Positions 1 through 7,892 of a stretch of 64,000 bases of DNA are shown here, in pieces. Position numbers and translations under genes: made by a program. Location of the stretch: positions 1-64,000 of the forward strand of contig JAGAYR010000016.1 of the NCBI GenBank assembly GCA_017940415.1, in the 5' to 3' direction. Position 1 is the first letter of the stretch; each line of letters opens with the position of its first letter. The notes below the pieces were generated by a model, which saw nothing but the letters and a program-made list of their open reading frames with translations, had not been told where the DNA came from and searched no databases. Source of the stretch: Lachnospiraceae bacterium. GTDB taxonomy: Bacteria > Bacillota > Clostridia > Lachnospirales > Lachnospiraceae.

Positions 1-48
1 CTAATCTCTATGTTGGACTACTACACCGAAAGATGTGTCACTTGTTAA
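1..48 (+). CDS. Group II intron-encoded protein, C-terminal end (partial)
   Basis: An open frame enters from base 1 and ends at the TAA at 46-48. Its last residues read LISMLDYYTERCVTC. It sits directly before intron domain V, where the reverse transcriptase/maturase reading frame of a group II intron normally ends, and the LDYY ending resembles such proteins. Only 15 residues are visible, so the assignment rests on position and must be confirmed with upstream sequence. Confidence 0.4.
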   Translation, partial: LISMLDYYTERCVTC

Positions 49-138
49 ATTGATTGAACCGCCGTGTACCGAACGGTACGCACGGTGGTGTGAGAGGTCG
101 GAATTTCTCAAATATGAGAAATTCCTCCTACTCGATTA
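1..138 (+). mobile_element. Group II intron, 3' end (domains V and VI)
   Basis: Bases 56-97 fold as a group II intron domain V: ACCGC and CCGTG pair with CACGG and GGTGGT around a short GAAC-capped stem, with the usual small bulge. Bases 101-124 form a 9-bp hairpin (GAATTTCTC/GAGAAATTC), as expected for domain VI. It is followed by CTCCTACTCGAT, where the A near base 130 is a plausible bulged branch point and the intron would end near base 135-138. The rest of the intron lies before the window. It runs opposite to the adjacent gene and ends about 12 bases past that gene's stop codon. Confidence 0.78.
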
Positions 139-149
139 TTATCATTACA

Positions 150-524
150 TCATTCAATTACAGGATGGGATAAATCTTTAAATCCGCCTTTTGTATTGAT
201 GACAACAGTTTTTTCCGAAGAGATATATTCATCCGCATTTATCTCATTGGAAAGATACCCATCCATAGTCGAAACAAACATACCGGATATATCGTCTGCA
301 AGTTCCAATTCAATAGTCTGTCCGTTCATTATCCTGGTTCCGATGCGATCAAGTTCCTCAACATCAAGCCTTGCGATGGGGAACCCGGCTTCCGACATAT
401 TGCATGCATCTCCTTCAAGTCCGAATTCAGACATAAACTCAGCCTTAGTTTTTTGATAGACAATCCAATACGGCATCATTGCACCGGCGAATTTCTTTTT
501 TCTTGTTATTACAATCTTTTTCAT
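150..524 (-). CDS. Hypothetical protein, 124 aa
   Basis: A soluble 124-residue protein with a basic start (MKKIVITRKKKF) and an acidic remainder. There is no signal peptide, membrane segment or motif that I recognise. It follows the isochorismatase-like gene on the same strand with an 18-base gap, so the two are probably co-transcribed. The group II intron ends just beyond its stop codon, on the other strand, and does not visibly interrupt it. Function unknown. Confidence 0.7.
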   Translation of the reverse strand: MKKIVITRKKKFAGAMMPYWIVYQKTKAEFMSEFGLEGDACNMSEAGFPIARLDVEELDRIGTRIMNGQTIELELADDISGMFVSTMDGYLSNEINADEYISSEKTVVINTKGGFKDLSHPVIE

Positions 525-542
525 ACTCGTATTACTGATAAA

Positions 543-1064
543 TTAAAAGTTCTCTATAATGTATTTTACTCCTAATGCTTTAAGTTCATCTCGCTTCTTC
601 CGTACCTTAGCATCCGGGAATCTACTGCCTATGCAGTTTTCTATCATTACAACTTTTGCGCCGGTTTTTACTGCACCTTTTGCAGTTGCTCCAACGCAGC
701 CGCATTCATCAATTCCGCAAATCGCGATTTCATTGTAACTCTGATTTTTCATATACTCCCGAAATGCTTTTGCGGTATATGCATCGGAACGATTCTTTTC
801 GAACAATAAATCGGACACAATATCCAAGCCTTCATACAGTTCCGCGCCTTCGGTTCCTTTGATTGAAAATCCTACGCCCCACAGTAATTTCGGCAAAATA
901 TGTTTGATGTATATTACATCATACTCTTTTTCCTTATAAGAAACTATAAGTCGATTTACATCTCCGACAAGCTTATCGGTATCATACGTAAACATCTTTT
1001 TTCTTTTATCCCACAGGTAATCTTTCTGCAAATCGATCACCAGCAATGCTTTTGTGTTTGTCAT
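543..1064 (-). CDS. Isochorismatase-family cysteine hydrolase
   Basis: This is a single-domain cysteine hydrolase of about 173 residues in the isochorismatase/nicotinamidase fold. The nucleophile-activating Asp is in ALLVIDLQKDY, a Lys lies in the FEKNRSDAY segment, and the catalytic Cys is in the CGIDECGCVGATAKGA stretch, which matches the family pattern of Cys-Val followed by Thr and Ala. Members hydrolyse amides or vinyl ethers, and the substrate cannot be read from the sequence. I place the start at the ATG at 1064, five bases after a good AGGTGG site, rather than at the GTG nine bases upstream. Confidence 0.85.
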   Translation of the reverse strand: MTNTKALLVIDLQKDYLWDKRKKMFTYDTDKLVGDVNRLIVSYKEKEYDVIYIKHILPKLLWGVGFSIKGTEGAELYEGLDIVSDLLFEKNRSDAYTAKAFREYMKNQSYNEIAICGIDECGCVGATAKGAVKTGAKVVMIENCIGSRFPDAKVRKKRDELKALGVKYIIENF

Positions 1065-1130
1065 GTATACCACCTAATTTATAAAAATGTTTTCTGTTTC
1101 TATATCGCCTTGGCAAGGAGGGGAATCAGT

Positions 1131-2132
1131 TCATCCGATACAATCATCAATCACAGGTAATACAGTTTTCTCAATAAAATCAACTCTGTCAAAAATTCTC
1201 GGCTTGAATGTGCCTGTTATTCCCACGGAAACATCTTTCTCCATATTAACATAGATGATATTCCCGCTGTCACCAATCGCTGCGTACACCTCTTTATCAT
1301 CATAGGGCTTGTACCATAAATACCCATAGTTCATGAAACCGAATTTTTCTCCCAGTTTCAGATGCGGTGCCAGCATTTCTTTCAGGTATTCTTCTGATAT
1401 GATTTTTTTTCCATTATACAAGCCACCGCTCAGCACCATCGCACCTATCACAGCCATATCTCTCGCAGACATACATAATCCCCATCCGGCAGTAACGCTG
1501 CCCTGAGGGTCTGAATACCACTCATATTTCCTGGGATTTTTGTTCATAAAGAAGTCAAACTGATCTTCTTTGGAACTGTCTTCGTGTATAATTCGCGTTG
1601 GGAGTCCCAGAGGCTCAAACAAATTCTTATTGGCAAAATCAATACATTTTTCTCCCGTAGCCCTCTCAATTATTCCTGCGAGAATCTGAATACCAAGGGT
1701 CGCGTACCTGAATTCTCCGGTAATTCCTTTTCGTCCACCGAGATAATCGAGTGTTGTAAGTGTCCAATCCTGCGATGTGCACACCTTTTTCCATGGTTCC
1801 GACTTACCTTTATATGGAGCCGTCATTGTAAGAAGATGTCTGATCGTAACATCGTATATCGTCTTCTCGCCACGTTTTACAGTGTAATCAGGGAAAAAAT
1901 CCATCACCTTCTGATCAAGATTCTTGATGTAACCCTTATCCAGAGCGATTCCGGCAAGCAGTCCCACTATGCCTTTGGTCACGGAATTGACATTCATTGC
2001 ATCACCGGTCTTAAATCCGTGCCAGCATTCGTCATAGACTGTCTCATCACCCTTGATCGCGTAAATCTGGCAGATGTTTGACTCATTGCCCGTACTGTTT
2101 TCAATGTACTTGTGAAGTTGTTCTTTGTTCAA
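1131..2132 (-). CDS. Serine hydrolase, class C beta-lactamase/esterase family
   Basis: This is a 333-residue protein of the beta-lactamase-related serine hydrolase family. The nucleophile motif SxxK is seen as SVTKG near residue 50, and the helix FRYATLGIQILAGIIERATG is typical of the family. It has no signal peptide, so it is probably cytoplasmic and more likely an esterase or peptidase than a secreted beta-lactamase. The start codon is TTG, preceded by GAGGAGG at a suitable distance. That ribosome-binding site lies in the descending arm of a hairpin at 2138-2181, so expression may be controlled by RNA structure. Confidence 0.85.
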   Translation of the reverse strand: MNKEQLHKYIENSTGNESNICQIYAIKGDETVYDECWHGFKTGDAMNVNSVTKGIVGLLAGIALDKGYIKNLDQKVMDFFPDYTVKRGEKTIYDVTIRHLLTMTAPYKGKSEPWKKVCTSQDWTLTTLDYLGGRKGITGEFRYATLGIQILAGIIERATGEKCIDFANKNLFEPLGLPTRIIHEDSSKEDQFDFFMNKNPRKYEWYSDPQGSVTAGWGLCMSARDMAVIGAMVLSGGLYNGKKIISEEYLKEMLAPHLKLGEKFGFMNYGYLWYKPYDDKEVYAAIGDSGNIIYVNMEKDVSVGITGTFKPRIFDRVDFIEKTVLPVIDDCIG

Positions 2133-2137
2133 AAAAA

Positions 2138-2181
2138 TAGCCTCCTCTTAGGTAAGATTCGGACGTCCTAAGAAAAGGCTA
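2138..2181 (-). promoter_or_regulatory. Hairpin covering the ribosome-binding site of the serine hydrolase gene
   Basis: On the minus strand two nested inverted pairs occur: TAGCCT with AGGCTA, and CTTAGG with CCTAAG. A GGACGTCC palindrome lies in the loop. The 3' arm contains GAGGAGG and is followed by a run of seven T before and into the TTG start codon. The element could act as an intrinsic terminator or by hiding the ribosome-binding site. A regulator or ligand cannot be inferred. Confidence 0.6.
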
Positions 2182-2252
2182 ATGTAATTAAAAATTATTT
2201 TCAAGAAAAATCTTAAATTCTTTTATATTCCGAGATAAACCACTATTACATC

Positions 2253-2402
2253 TCATTTCTGTTCATACGAGATGACCAAATTGAAACCGGCACTCATGCT
2301 CGTAGATACCAACTCAATAGATTGCCCAACACATTTATATCCCAACGCCTCGTAAAAATCTAGAATATTATACAGATTACGATTTTTATTTCTGTGTTTC
2401 AT
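2253..2402 (-). CDS. Small protein, possible acetyltransferase tail
   Basis: A 49-residue frame (MKHRNKNRNLYN to VISYEQK) begins inside the 3' end of the TIGR04076 gene, overlapping it by 17 bases. The segment LYNILDFYEALGYKC resembles the end of GNAT acetyltransferases, where a helix leads into 'FY..LGY'. It may be a translated small protein or the surviving tail of a deleted acetyltransferase gene. I cannot decide between them. Confidence 0.35.
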   Translation of the reverse strand: MKHRNKNRNLYNILDFYEALGYKCVGQSIELVSTSMSAGFNLVISYEQK

Positions 2403-2754
2403 CCGGATAATCCCAGAACCCGCCGGTATGGAAGTTTTCATTTCCGAGAGGCTTTGCTGTCAATTTAAAGATTACGCAGCCATCCGGGCATACAACAGTT
2501 TTAGTATACTTTCCATCCCCGCCAACCTTGGTAAGATCACCGCCGCTTCTGACAGCTTCCATCAGGGGATACAGCATCATCATAGTCTTTGAACAGATAC
2601 CATATCCGTCCTGATTAATCGGGCATCCATAGGTGCACTTGTAGACATCACCTACCTCTTCACCGTTACGGCAATACCTTTCTGTATGGTCTCCATGCAA
2701 ATAACCTGCTACTTCTATCGTAAATTCGTATTCTTCGTCATACCACTTTTTCAA
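2386..2754 (-). CDS. TIGR04076 family protein
   Basis: A 122-residue cytoplasmic protein with two Cys-rich segments, YKCTYGCPINQDGYGICSK in the middle and VVCPDGCVIFKLTA near the end. It matches the TIGR04076 family of short conserved clostridial proteins as I remember it. The biochemical role is unknown, and the four or more cysteines suggest metal or redox chemistry. It stands 15 bases after the lipoprotein gene on the same strand, so co-transcription is likely. Confidence 0.72.
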   Translation of the reverse strand: MKKWYDEEYEFTIEVAGYLHGDHTERYCRNGEEVGDVYKCTYGCPINQDGYGICSKTMMMLYPLMEAVRSGGDLTKVGGDGKYTKTVVCPDGCVIFKLTAKPLGNENFHTGGFWDYPDETQK

Positions 2755-2769
2755 TGTTTTTCCCCCTGC

Positions 2770-4131
2770 TTATCTGGCCCAATCAACGTCTTCAGCTTCA
2801 TCTGTGATCTCTATGCTGACAAGGCTGTATCCGTAGGTATTATCTGCTTCTTCTATAGTTACCTCTGCCGTCCATAGCCACTCAAAACCAAATACATCAT
2901 AAGTAAGAACATATCTGCTGCCTTCTTGGGATATAGCCTCAAGGTTCCATTCAATGATGTCACCGATTGCTCCCTGTTCGAGATATATGTAATCATCATC
3001 CGGGCTATAATATACGGCTAACTCACCTTGGAATTTATCATCCAGATTTGCAAAGAGATTATCGGAATCCTCCTCCATGAAAACCTCTTCAATCAGATAT
3101 ACCCATTCATCATAGGGCATTCTTCGGAGGGAGGTTGGAAGAGTTTCAGGCTCATAATCAGGTCCGTAAGACACTTCCTCTTCAGCCAAATCAGTTCCAT
3201 AGAAAATACCGCTTACTTTGTACAGCATTTCCTTTACATAGTAGAAATCCATCGAGCTTAAGTAATCACCGGAAGATGTTTCACCGGGGAGCAGTTCCTC
3301 GGCACAATATCCAAACATGCTGATAGTCTTATAACTCAATCCCTGTTTAAGCATGTCGACATCTTCTATAAATATGGGATAGCCTGATGATATGACAACG
3401 GTTCCTGTGACATCCGGTTCCTCGTTGTTAAAATCTATTCTCCTGACCAGAAGGATTCCGTCTTCGATATCTTCTATTACATAATCATAGGTCCCGCGAT
3501 GAGATAGCGTATATCCACGATGCTTTTCCATATCGTATATAACGATCATACGGGTTACTATTCCGCTGCCGGTAAAGAAAGTGGCACAGATATCTTCATA
3601 ACCGTCCTCGGTTACATCAGCCATGCAGACATTTATCGGCATGGTTCCCATAAGCTGTGTACGACTTCCGACATACTTCAGTAATTCTACCCAGGCATCT
3701 TCCGGAACATCATTAAATTCACTCGGATAGCAATAATCCATGGAATTTACCGAATTCACATGAAGTGAGACATCATGAGCGGGCATTATGAAGGTTATGA
3801 CGTAGCCTTTTTTCTCATCATATTTCTGCTTTAGTTCTACATCCTCACTGTCAGTGTAGAATGAATAATCCGTATCGGTTGCGAAGATATTGTAATGCAC
3901 CTCTACCTTATCTCCTTCGGCATAAGAGGTTTCATCAGATACAAATCCATAATCCAAAATCAGTTGATATTTGACAAGTGTGTCAGAATCAGCAGTTTCA
4001 TCTTTTTCGTCTTCATCTTCACCTGCATCATCGATTACAGGAGTCGGATTATCAGGCTCTTTATTTCCGCATCCCGTAAATACCAGTATCAGCGATAACA
4101 TGATAAGACTAAGAATTTTTCTCACAGCCAC
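2770..4131 (-). CDS. Secreted lipoprotein, 453 aa
   Basis: The N-terminus is a lipoprotein signal: basic MAVRK, a hydrophobic core, then the lipobox LVFTGC, so the mature protein is anchored on the outer face of the membrane. An acidic linker rich in Asp and Glu (residues about 30-50) leads into a beta-rich segment. The part around DKVEVHYNIF...YVITFIMPAHDVSLHVN resembles the short bacterial beta-grasp repeat of surface proteins. The remaining 300 residues are acidic and unrecognised. It is probably a substrate-binding or sensory surface protein, but no ligand can be named. Confidence 0.75.
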   Translation of the reverse strand: MAVRKILSLIMLSLILVFTGCGNKEPDNPTPVIDDAGEDEDEKDETADSDTLVKYQLILDYGFVSDETSYAEGDKVEVHYNIFATDTDYSFYTDSEDVELKQKYDEKKGYVITFIMPAHDVSLHVNSVNSMDYCYPSEFNDVPEDAWVELLKYVGSRTQLMGTMPINVCMADVTEDGYEDICATFFTGSGIVTRMIVIYDMEKHRGYTLSHRGTYDYVIEDIEDGILLVRRIDFNNEEPDVTGTVVISSGYPIFIEDVDMLKQGLSYKTISMFGYCAEELLPGETSSGDYLSSMDFYYVKEMLYKVSGIFYGTDLAEEEVSYGPDYEPETLPTSLRRMPYDEWVYLIEEVFMEEDSDNLFANLDDKFQGELAVYYSPDDDYIYLEQGAIGDIIEWNLEAISQEGSRYVLTYDVFGFEWLWTAEVTIEEADNTYGYSLVSIEITDEAEDVDWAR

Positions 4132-4149
4132 CTCCTCATGCCATACGAA

Positions 4150-4560
4150 TCAGTCACAAATATAAAAATCAAGCAGAACATATTCCCCGTCCTTGCAAAT
4201 CAATCTGCAGTCAGACCATAAATATCCGCTCCTTGCATAAAATCCGTCCGCGTTAACCTTATAATATTCATCAGCTTCTTCGACAGCACTTAAAAATGAA
4301 TCCGCAAGATCAGGTCTTATACGATAGTCATTGCAGACAGCTTTTATATCAGAGCAGGGTTCCTCTGCCATCTCAAGGAAGACTTTATCTTCTTCTCCGA
4401 TGACCTTTTCCTCCAGCAAAGCCTTCTTTAGATTTGCCGTATCTTCCAAAGTCATTTCCACTTTTCTAGAAGCAAAATAGAAACCAACCTGGTCTTCGGT
4501 ATATTCATTTTCTTTTACTGCATCTTCGATTGCTTTGATTTTTGAATATATATCTTCCAA
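4150..4560 (-). CDS. Hypothetical protein, about 136 aa
   Basis: An acidic, soluble protein (LEDIYSKIKAIEDAVKENEY to VLLDFYICD) with no recognised domain. The frame is open further upstream, but the first ATG codons lie more than 80 bases inside the acetyltransferase gene. I therefore prefer the TTG at 4560, which follows AAGGGA by nine bases and lies 20 bases past the acetyltransferase stop. The start is uncertain. It is probably co-transcribed with that gene. Confidence 0.6.
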   Translation of the reverse strand: MEDIYSKIKAIEDAVKENEYTEDQVGFYFASRKVEMTLEDTANLKKALLEEKVIGEEDKVFLEMAEEPCSDIKAVCNDYRIRPDLADSFLSAVEEADEYYKVNADGFYARSGYLWSDCRLICKDGEYVLLDFYICD

Positions 4561-4579
4561 GATAAAATTTCCCTTCGGA

Positions 4580-5032
4580 TCATCTGTGTATGTAAAGTCT
4601 TGTAGGTTCAGGTTCTCCGTCACCCTGTGCCATACAGAAGAATTCCCATCCGTATCTTTCATAAAATCCTGTATGGTCTGTAACAAGATAGACGGGAGTT
4701 ATCCCTTTTGATCTCATATCCTCCACTGCCATATTTAACAGGCTTCCTGCAATACCCTGGCGCCTACATTCTTCTTCCGTATAAACGGCACAGACATTTG
4801 GGGATAAATCTTTTCTGTCATGAAAATCATTTTCAATGACACCCAGTCCGCCTACGATCCTGTCTCCGTCCATACACAGATACCAGCCGTACTCAGTGGT
4901 GCCGGCAAGGTATGCATCCATGCATTCGAGATACGCTTCAGTGGGCACTCCCCATTTCTCATGAAACCAGTTTGCAGCGGTTTCCTTAAGTTCCTTCTTT
5001 TCTCTTAAGTTAATGTATGTATATTCACTCAT
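4580..5032 (-). CDS. GNAT-family N-acetyltransferase
   Basis: A 150-residue acetyl-CoA-dependent acetyltransferase. The core strand GWYLCMDGDRIVGGLGVIEN is followed by the acetyl-CoA pyrophosphate-binding motif ECRRQGIAGSLL (RxxGxxxxL) and the end motif TGFYERYGWEFF. The size is normal for a single GNAT domain. The substrate is unknown; proteins, amino acids and aminoglycoside-like molecules are all possible for the family. It is the first of many GNAT genes in this window. Confidence 0.85.
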   Translation of the reverse strand: MSEYTYINLREKKELKETAANWFHEKWGVPTEAYLECMDAYLAGTTEYGWYLCMDGDRIVGGLGVIENDFHDRKDLSPNVCAVYTEEECRRQGIAGSLLNMAVEDMRSKGITPVYLVTDHTGFYERYGWEFFCMAQGDGEPEPTRLYIHR

Positions 5033-5076
5033 ATTATATCATCCTTTCTATTTAATTGATTCTTCAGCTTCTGCAG

Positions 5077-6629
5077 TTACTCAAGGCCGTTCTCGGTTAA
5101 TGTATACGTCTTCGTACAGACTTCTTCTATATATTTTCTGTCATGGGATACGCTGATCACAGCTCCGGGGAATGAGGATATAACCTTCCTGATAACAGGT
5201 CCCGAAAGCGGAGAAAAATTTCTCGTAGGCTCATCCAATATAAGAACATTTGCATCAGACAAACTCATTTTCAAAAGAAGAACCTTTGCTTTCTGACCGC
5301 CTGATAATTCTCTTATGGGATGGCTCATTTCATCCGTAGTGTATTTCAGGGCTCCCAGAGCCATCCTGATATGAGTGCGCACCGCTTTATCTCCGGTATC
5401 ATCCAGAAATTCCACAGGCGTAACATCAAGATCAAGGAGTTCCTCATAATTTTGAGGCATGTACTGAGCTTTAATACCATTTCTTAAAAGCAGTTCATCC
5501 GCTATTTTCTTGAGAAGAGTTGTTTTACCTGCTCCGTTAGTGCCTATAATGCAGATTTTTTCAGGGCCTCTGACTCTTAAGAATATATCCCTAGCAAGAA
5601 TTTTGTTATCATCAGGCGTTCTCAATTCATCAAGCGTGTATTCAACAACTGTTTTACCCGCGGGCATCTTTGAGTTCTTGCTACCCAGATTAAAAAAGAT
5701 AGCTTCCTCCTGCTCGGGCATTTCGGTCATGTTTTCATCTTCTCTTTCAAAGCGCTTACCCATGGCTTTTACAGTATGCATTTTGTCCTTAAGATTTCTG
5801 GCAGCCTGCATTCTGTCGGCACAGTCGCCGATTCCAGCACTTCCGATTGTCTTCTGTGCACGGTTTACACTTTCTAATACTTTTTATATTTCTCATCCCT
5901 GATTTTCTTTTCCCTTCGATCATTAAGTGCCTGTTGTTCCTGCCTCTCGTAATCCCTTGCTCTTCTCTCAATATAATTCTTATAATTATCCCTTACTATC
6001 GTATACCTGCTCTTTGTCTTCCGAATGATCTGTTCCAAATGTATGATCACATTGGCTGTGTTCTCTATCAGCACTTCATCGTGAGATATGAACAGGACTA
6101 TCTGTTTCCACTCATTAATAACTTTCTCAAGAAGTTCAAGCGTACTTATATCAATATCATTGGACGGCTCATCCAGCAAAAGTACCGTAGGATTGTCCAT
6201 AAGAATTCTCATAAGCTGAGCCTTAACTTTCTCTCCGCCCGACAGGCTTCCCATATTCTGATCACTGTAAAAGAAATCCTTAGGGACACTGAATTCAATT
6301 GCCATCTCCGATAACTCTTTGGGATTCTTATCAAAGAAAAACGAGGACTCCGAGAAATATTCATATAGTGTTTTTGCCTTGTCTGCTTCGGGCAGTTCCT
6401 GTGGAAGATAACCCATAACCTCACCGGTTATGATCCTCTCTCCTTCACATTCCGTGTACTCTTCCGCAAGCTCGGGATCGTATATCCATTTCATCAGAGT
6501 CGATTTTCCGTTACCTTCTTCTCCGATAATTACAGCTTTATCTCCGGCATTCAGCACCATGTTAAATTTTTCCAATATGATACGCAGGTCTTTGCGATGT
6601 GTTATAGTCAAATCTTTTATCTGAAGCAT
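5077..6629 (-). pseudogene. ABC-F ATPase (ribosome-protection type), frameshifted
   Basis: Two ATP-binding domains lie in different frames. The first half starts MLQIKDLTITH at 6629 after GGAGGG and has Walker A GEEGNGKST, signature LSGGEK and Walker B LLLDEPSND. It ends at a TAG at 5874. The second half has Walker A GTNGAGKTT, signature LSGGQK and VLILDEPTRN. Reading -1 across the five-A run at 5881-5885 joins them through an ordinary interdomain linker (VLESVNRAQKTIGSAG...). There are two nucleotide-binding domains and no membrane domain, so this is ABC-F; the attenuated leader points to the antibiotic-resistance group. Single-base loss or sequencing error is more likely than programmed shifting, because the canonical A AAA AAG heptamer is absent. 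Confidence 0.82.
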
Positions 6630-6666
6630 ATATAACCCTCCGGGACAGCTGCAGGAATAACAAAAA

Positions 6667-6694
6667 AGTCCGTTTCGCGTACGCAAAACAGACT
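6667..6694 (-). terminator. Intrinsic terminator in the ABC-F leader (attenuator)
   Basis: On the minus strand GTCTGTTTTGCG pairs over 12 positions (two of them G-U) with CGCGAAACGGAC, followed at once by TTTTTTG. It lies about 40 bases before the ABC-F start codon and downstream of the promoter at 6877-6905, so read-through must be regulated for the gene to be expressed. An upstream TGTGTACGC segment inside the candidate leader peptide can pair with GCGTACGCG of the ascending arm and would disrupt the terminator. The antitermination model is inference. Confidence 0.78.
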
Positions 6695-6719
6695 CACACA
6701 AACAGACCTTCCACGACAG

Positions 6720-6785
6720 TCAGGTTGCAAATGCATGATAATCCGGTTTAAGCGTACACAAAGAAGCTACATAAGCAGCTGCCAT
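6720..6785 (-). CDS. Candidate leader peptide, 21 aa, upstream of the ABC-F gene
   Basis: The frame MAAAYVASLCTLKPDYHAFAT lies between the promoter and the attenuator. Its codons for SLCTL overlap the segment that could form the alternative antiterminator helix. Ribosome stalling in a leader peptide is a known mode of induction for antibiotic-resistance ABC-F genes. The ribosome-binding site is weak (GAGTGAA). A shorter alternative, MYNR, starts near 6825 directly after GTGAGGAA. Confidence 0.4.
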   Translation of the reverse strand: MAAAYVASLCTLKPDYHAFAT

Positions 6786-6876
6786 TAAAATCGTGTTCAC
6801 TCAAGCTGAATTATCTGTTATACATTTCCTCACCCAAACGCCAAGCGTTCTTTCTTTTAAATTTAAAACCTAATTC

Positions 6877-6905
6877 ATACTAACATTGATACAGACCGGT
6901 TGCAA
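6877..6905 (-). promoter_or_regulatory. Promoter for the ABC-F leader
   Basis: A sigma-A-type arrangement on the minus strand: -35 TTGCAA (6900-6905), 17-base spacer, -10 TAGTAT (6877-6882). It predicts a leader of about 240 bases before the ABC-F start codon, ample for the attenuator. It overlaps the end of the preceding gene's intergenic space. Confidence 0.6.
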
Positions 6906-6910
6906 TATTT

Positions 6911-7879
6911 TTATTTGTTTATACCGGCCATGATCCTGTCCGCAATTTCCTGTGCCTCGATCAAAGAATTGAATCCTGTGATAACGCACTGTCCTTCCGA
7001 TATAGGTGAATTAACAACAGGAGCAACCACCAATTCTTCATCCAGATAGATCGGAAGTGTAGCTCTGTCTTCCATAGCCTGCTTTGTTACCTCATATAAT
7101 TTCTGACTTCCGTCTTCGGTAAAAGTAACAAGTACAACATACTCGGTGACCACTGAGGTATAAGTCTGAGCTTCCGCAGATTCAACATCATCTCCATCTA
7201 TAAGAATATCTCCCGCTTCATTTCTGATAGTGAACTTTGCAGGTTCAATATCTTCATATGATGCATCGTCATTTTCATCAGAGACTTCTGTCATGTCGGT
7301 TACAGGAATCATGCCGGGAAGTTTTTGAAAAACAAACCTGCTGATTATTACCGATAGCACCGTTACACCAACAAGTATCAGTGCAGGAGTAATCTCTGTT
7401 TTCTTTTTTGCAAGACAAAAAATTCCCAAAGCAAGTGCAGGGATCATAATCAGATATATAGTCATCCCGGTAAGGTATTCAAGTCTCGAGCCTGCCATCA
7501 TCCGCAGAAAATCCCCTGATGAAATATCGGCAGAAAATTCTCTGTAATAGGCCGTACGGATAAAGGCAATTATTACTGCCAAAAATACTGCTGCCAATGC
7601 AAGGCCGATCACATGGCTTTTTTTCATCGTGCATCCGAGTATCAATGCAATGATCAGAATGGTGACAAAAGGAATCAATACATCTGCAATAGATAACAAC
7701 CAAAGATTCGCAGAAGACAGATAAAAGTCAGCGATATAATTGCCTGCGCTCATGATAACGGACAAGATCACCGAACCCGCAATACGCACGCCGGAAAGCT
7801 TATCTCCCGACTTGTTCACCTTTACAAGAATGATAAATGCGATATACAGAATCAAATACACAATATAGCTATACATCAT
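6911..7879 (-). CDS. Membrane protein with a C-terminal SecD-like head domain
   Basis: A 322-residue protein. Residues 1-185 hold about six hydrophobic membrane segments, and the rest is soluble. The C-terminal part (about 205-322) contains VTFTEDGSQKLYEVTKQ, LPIYLDEELVVAPVVNSPI and ITGFNSLIEAQEIADRIMAG. This follows the P1-head pattern of SecD, where similar strands precede 'VAPxVxxxI..G...ITG' and 'EA..LA..L..G'. It is not SecD itself, because the N-terminal base, the RND membrane bundle and the size are wrong. It may chaperone or stabilise exported polypeptides. It ends the ybaK operon, 14 bases after the metallophosphoesterase gene. Confidence 0.75.
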   Translation of the reverse strand: MMYSYIVYLILYIAFIILVKVNKSGDKLSGVRIAGSVILSVIMSAGNYIADFYLSSANLWLLSIADVLIPFVTILIIALILGCTMKKSHVIGLALAAVFLAVIIAFIRTAYYREFSADISSGDFLRMMAGSRLEYLTGMTIYLIMIPALALGIFCLAKKKTEITPALILVGVTVLSVIISRFVFQKLPGMIPVTDMTEVSDENDDASYEDIEPAKFTIRNEAGDILIDGDDVESAEAQTYTSVVTEYVVLVTFTEDGSQKLYEVTKQAMEDRATLPIYLDEELVVAPVVNSPISEGQCVITGFNSLIEAQEIADRIMAGINK

Positions 7880-7892
7880 TGTTCTCCTTTAA

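Noticed and set aside
5881..5885. Programmed -1 ribosomal frameshift in the ABC-F gene
   Set aside because: The run is T AAA AAG, not A AAA AAG, and no pseudoknot or hairpin follows closely. A frameshift mutation or base-calling error is simpler.
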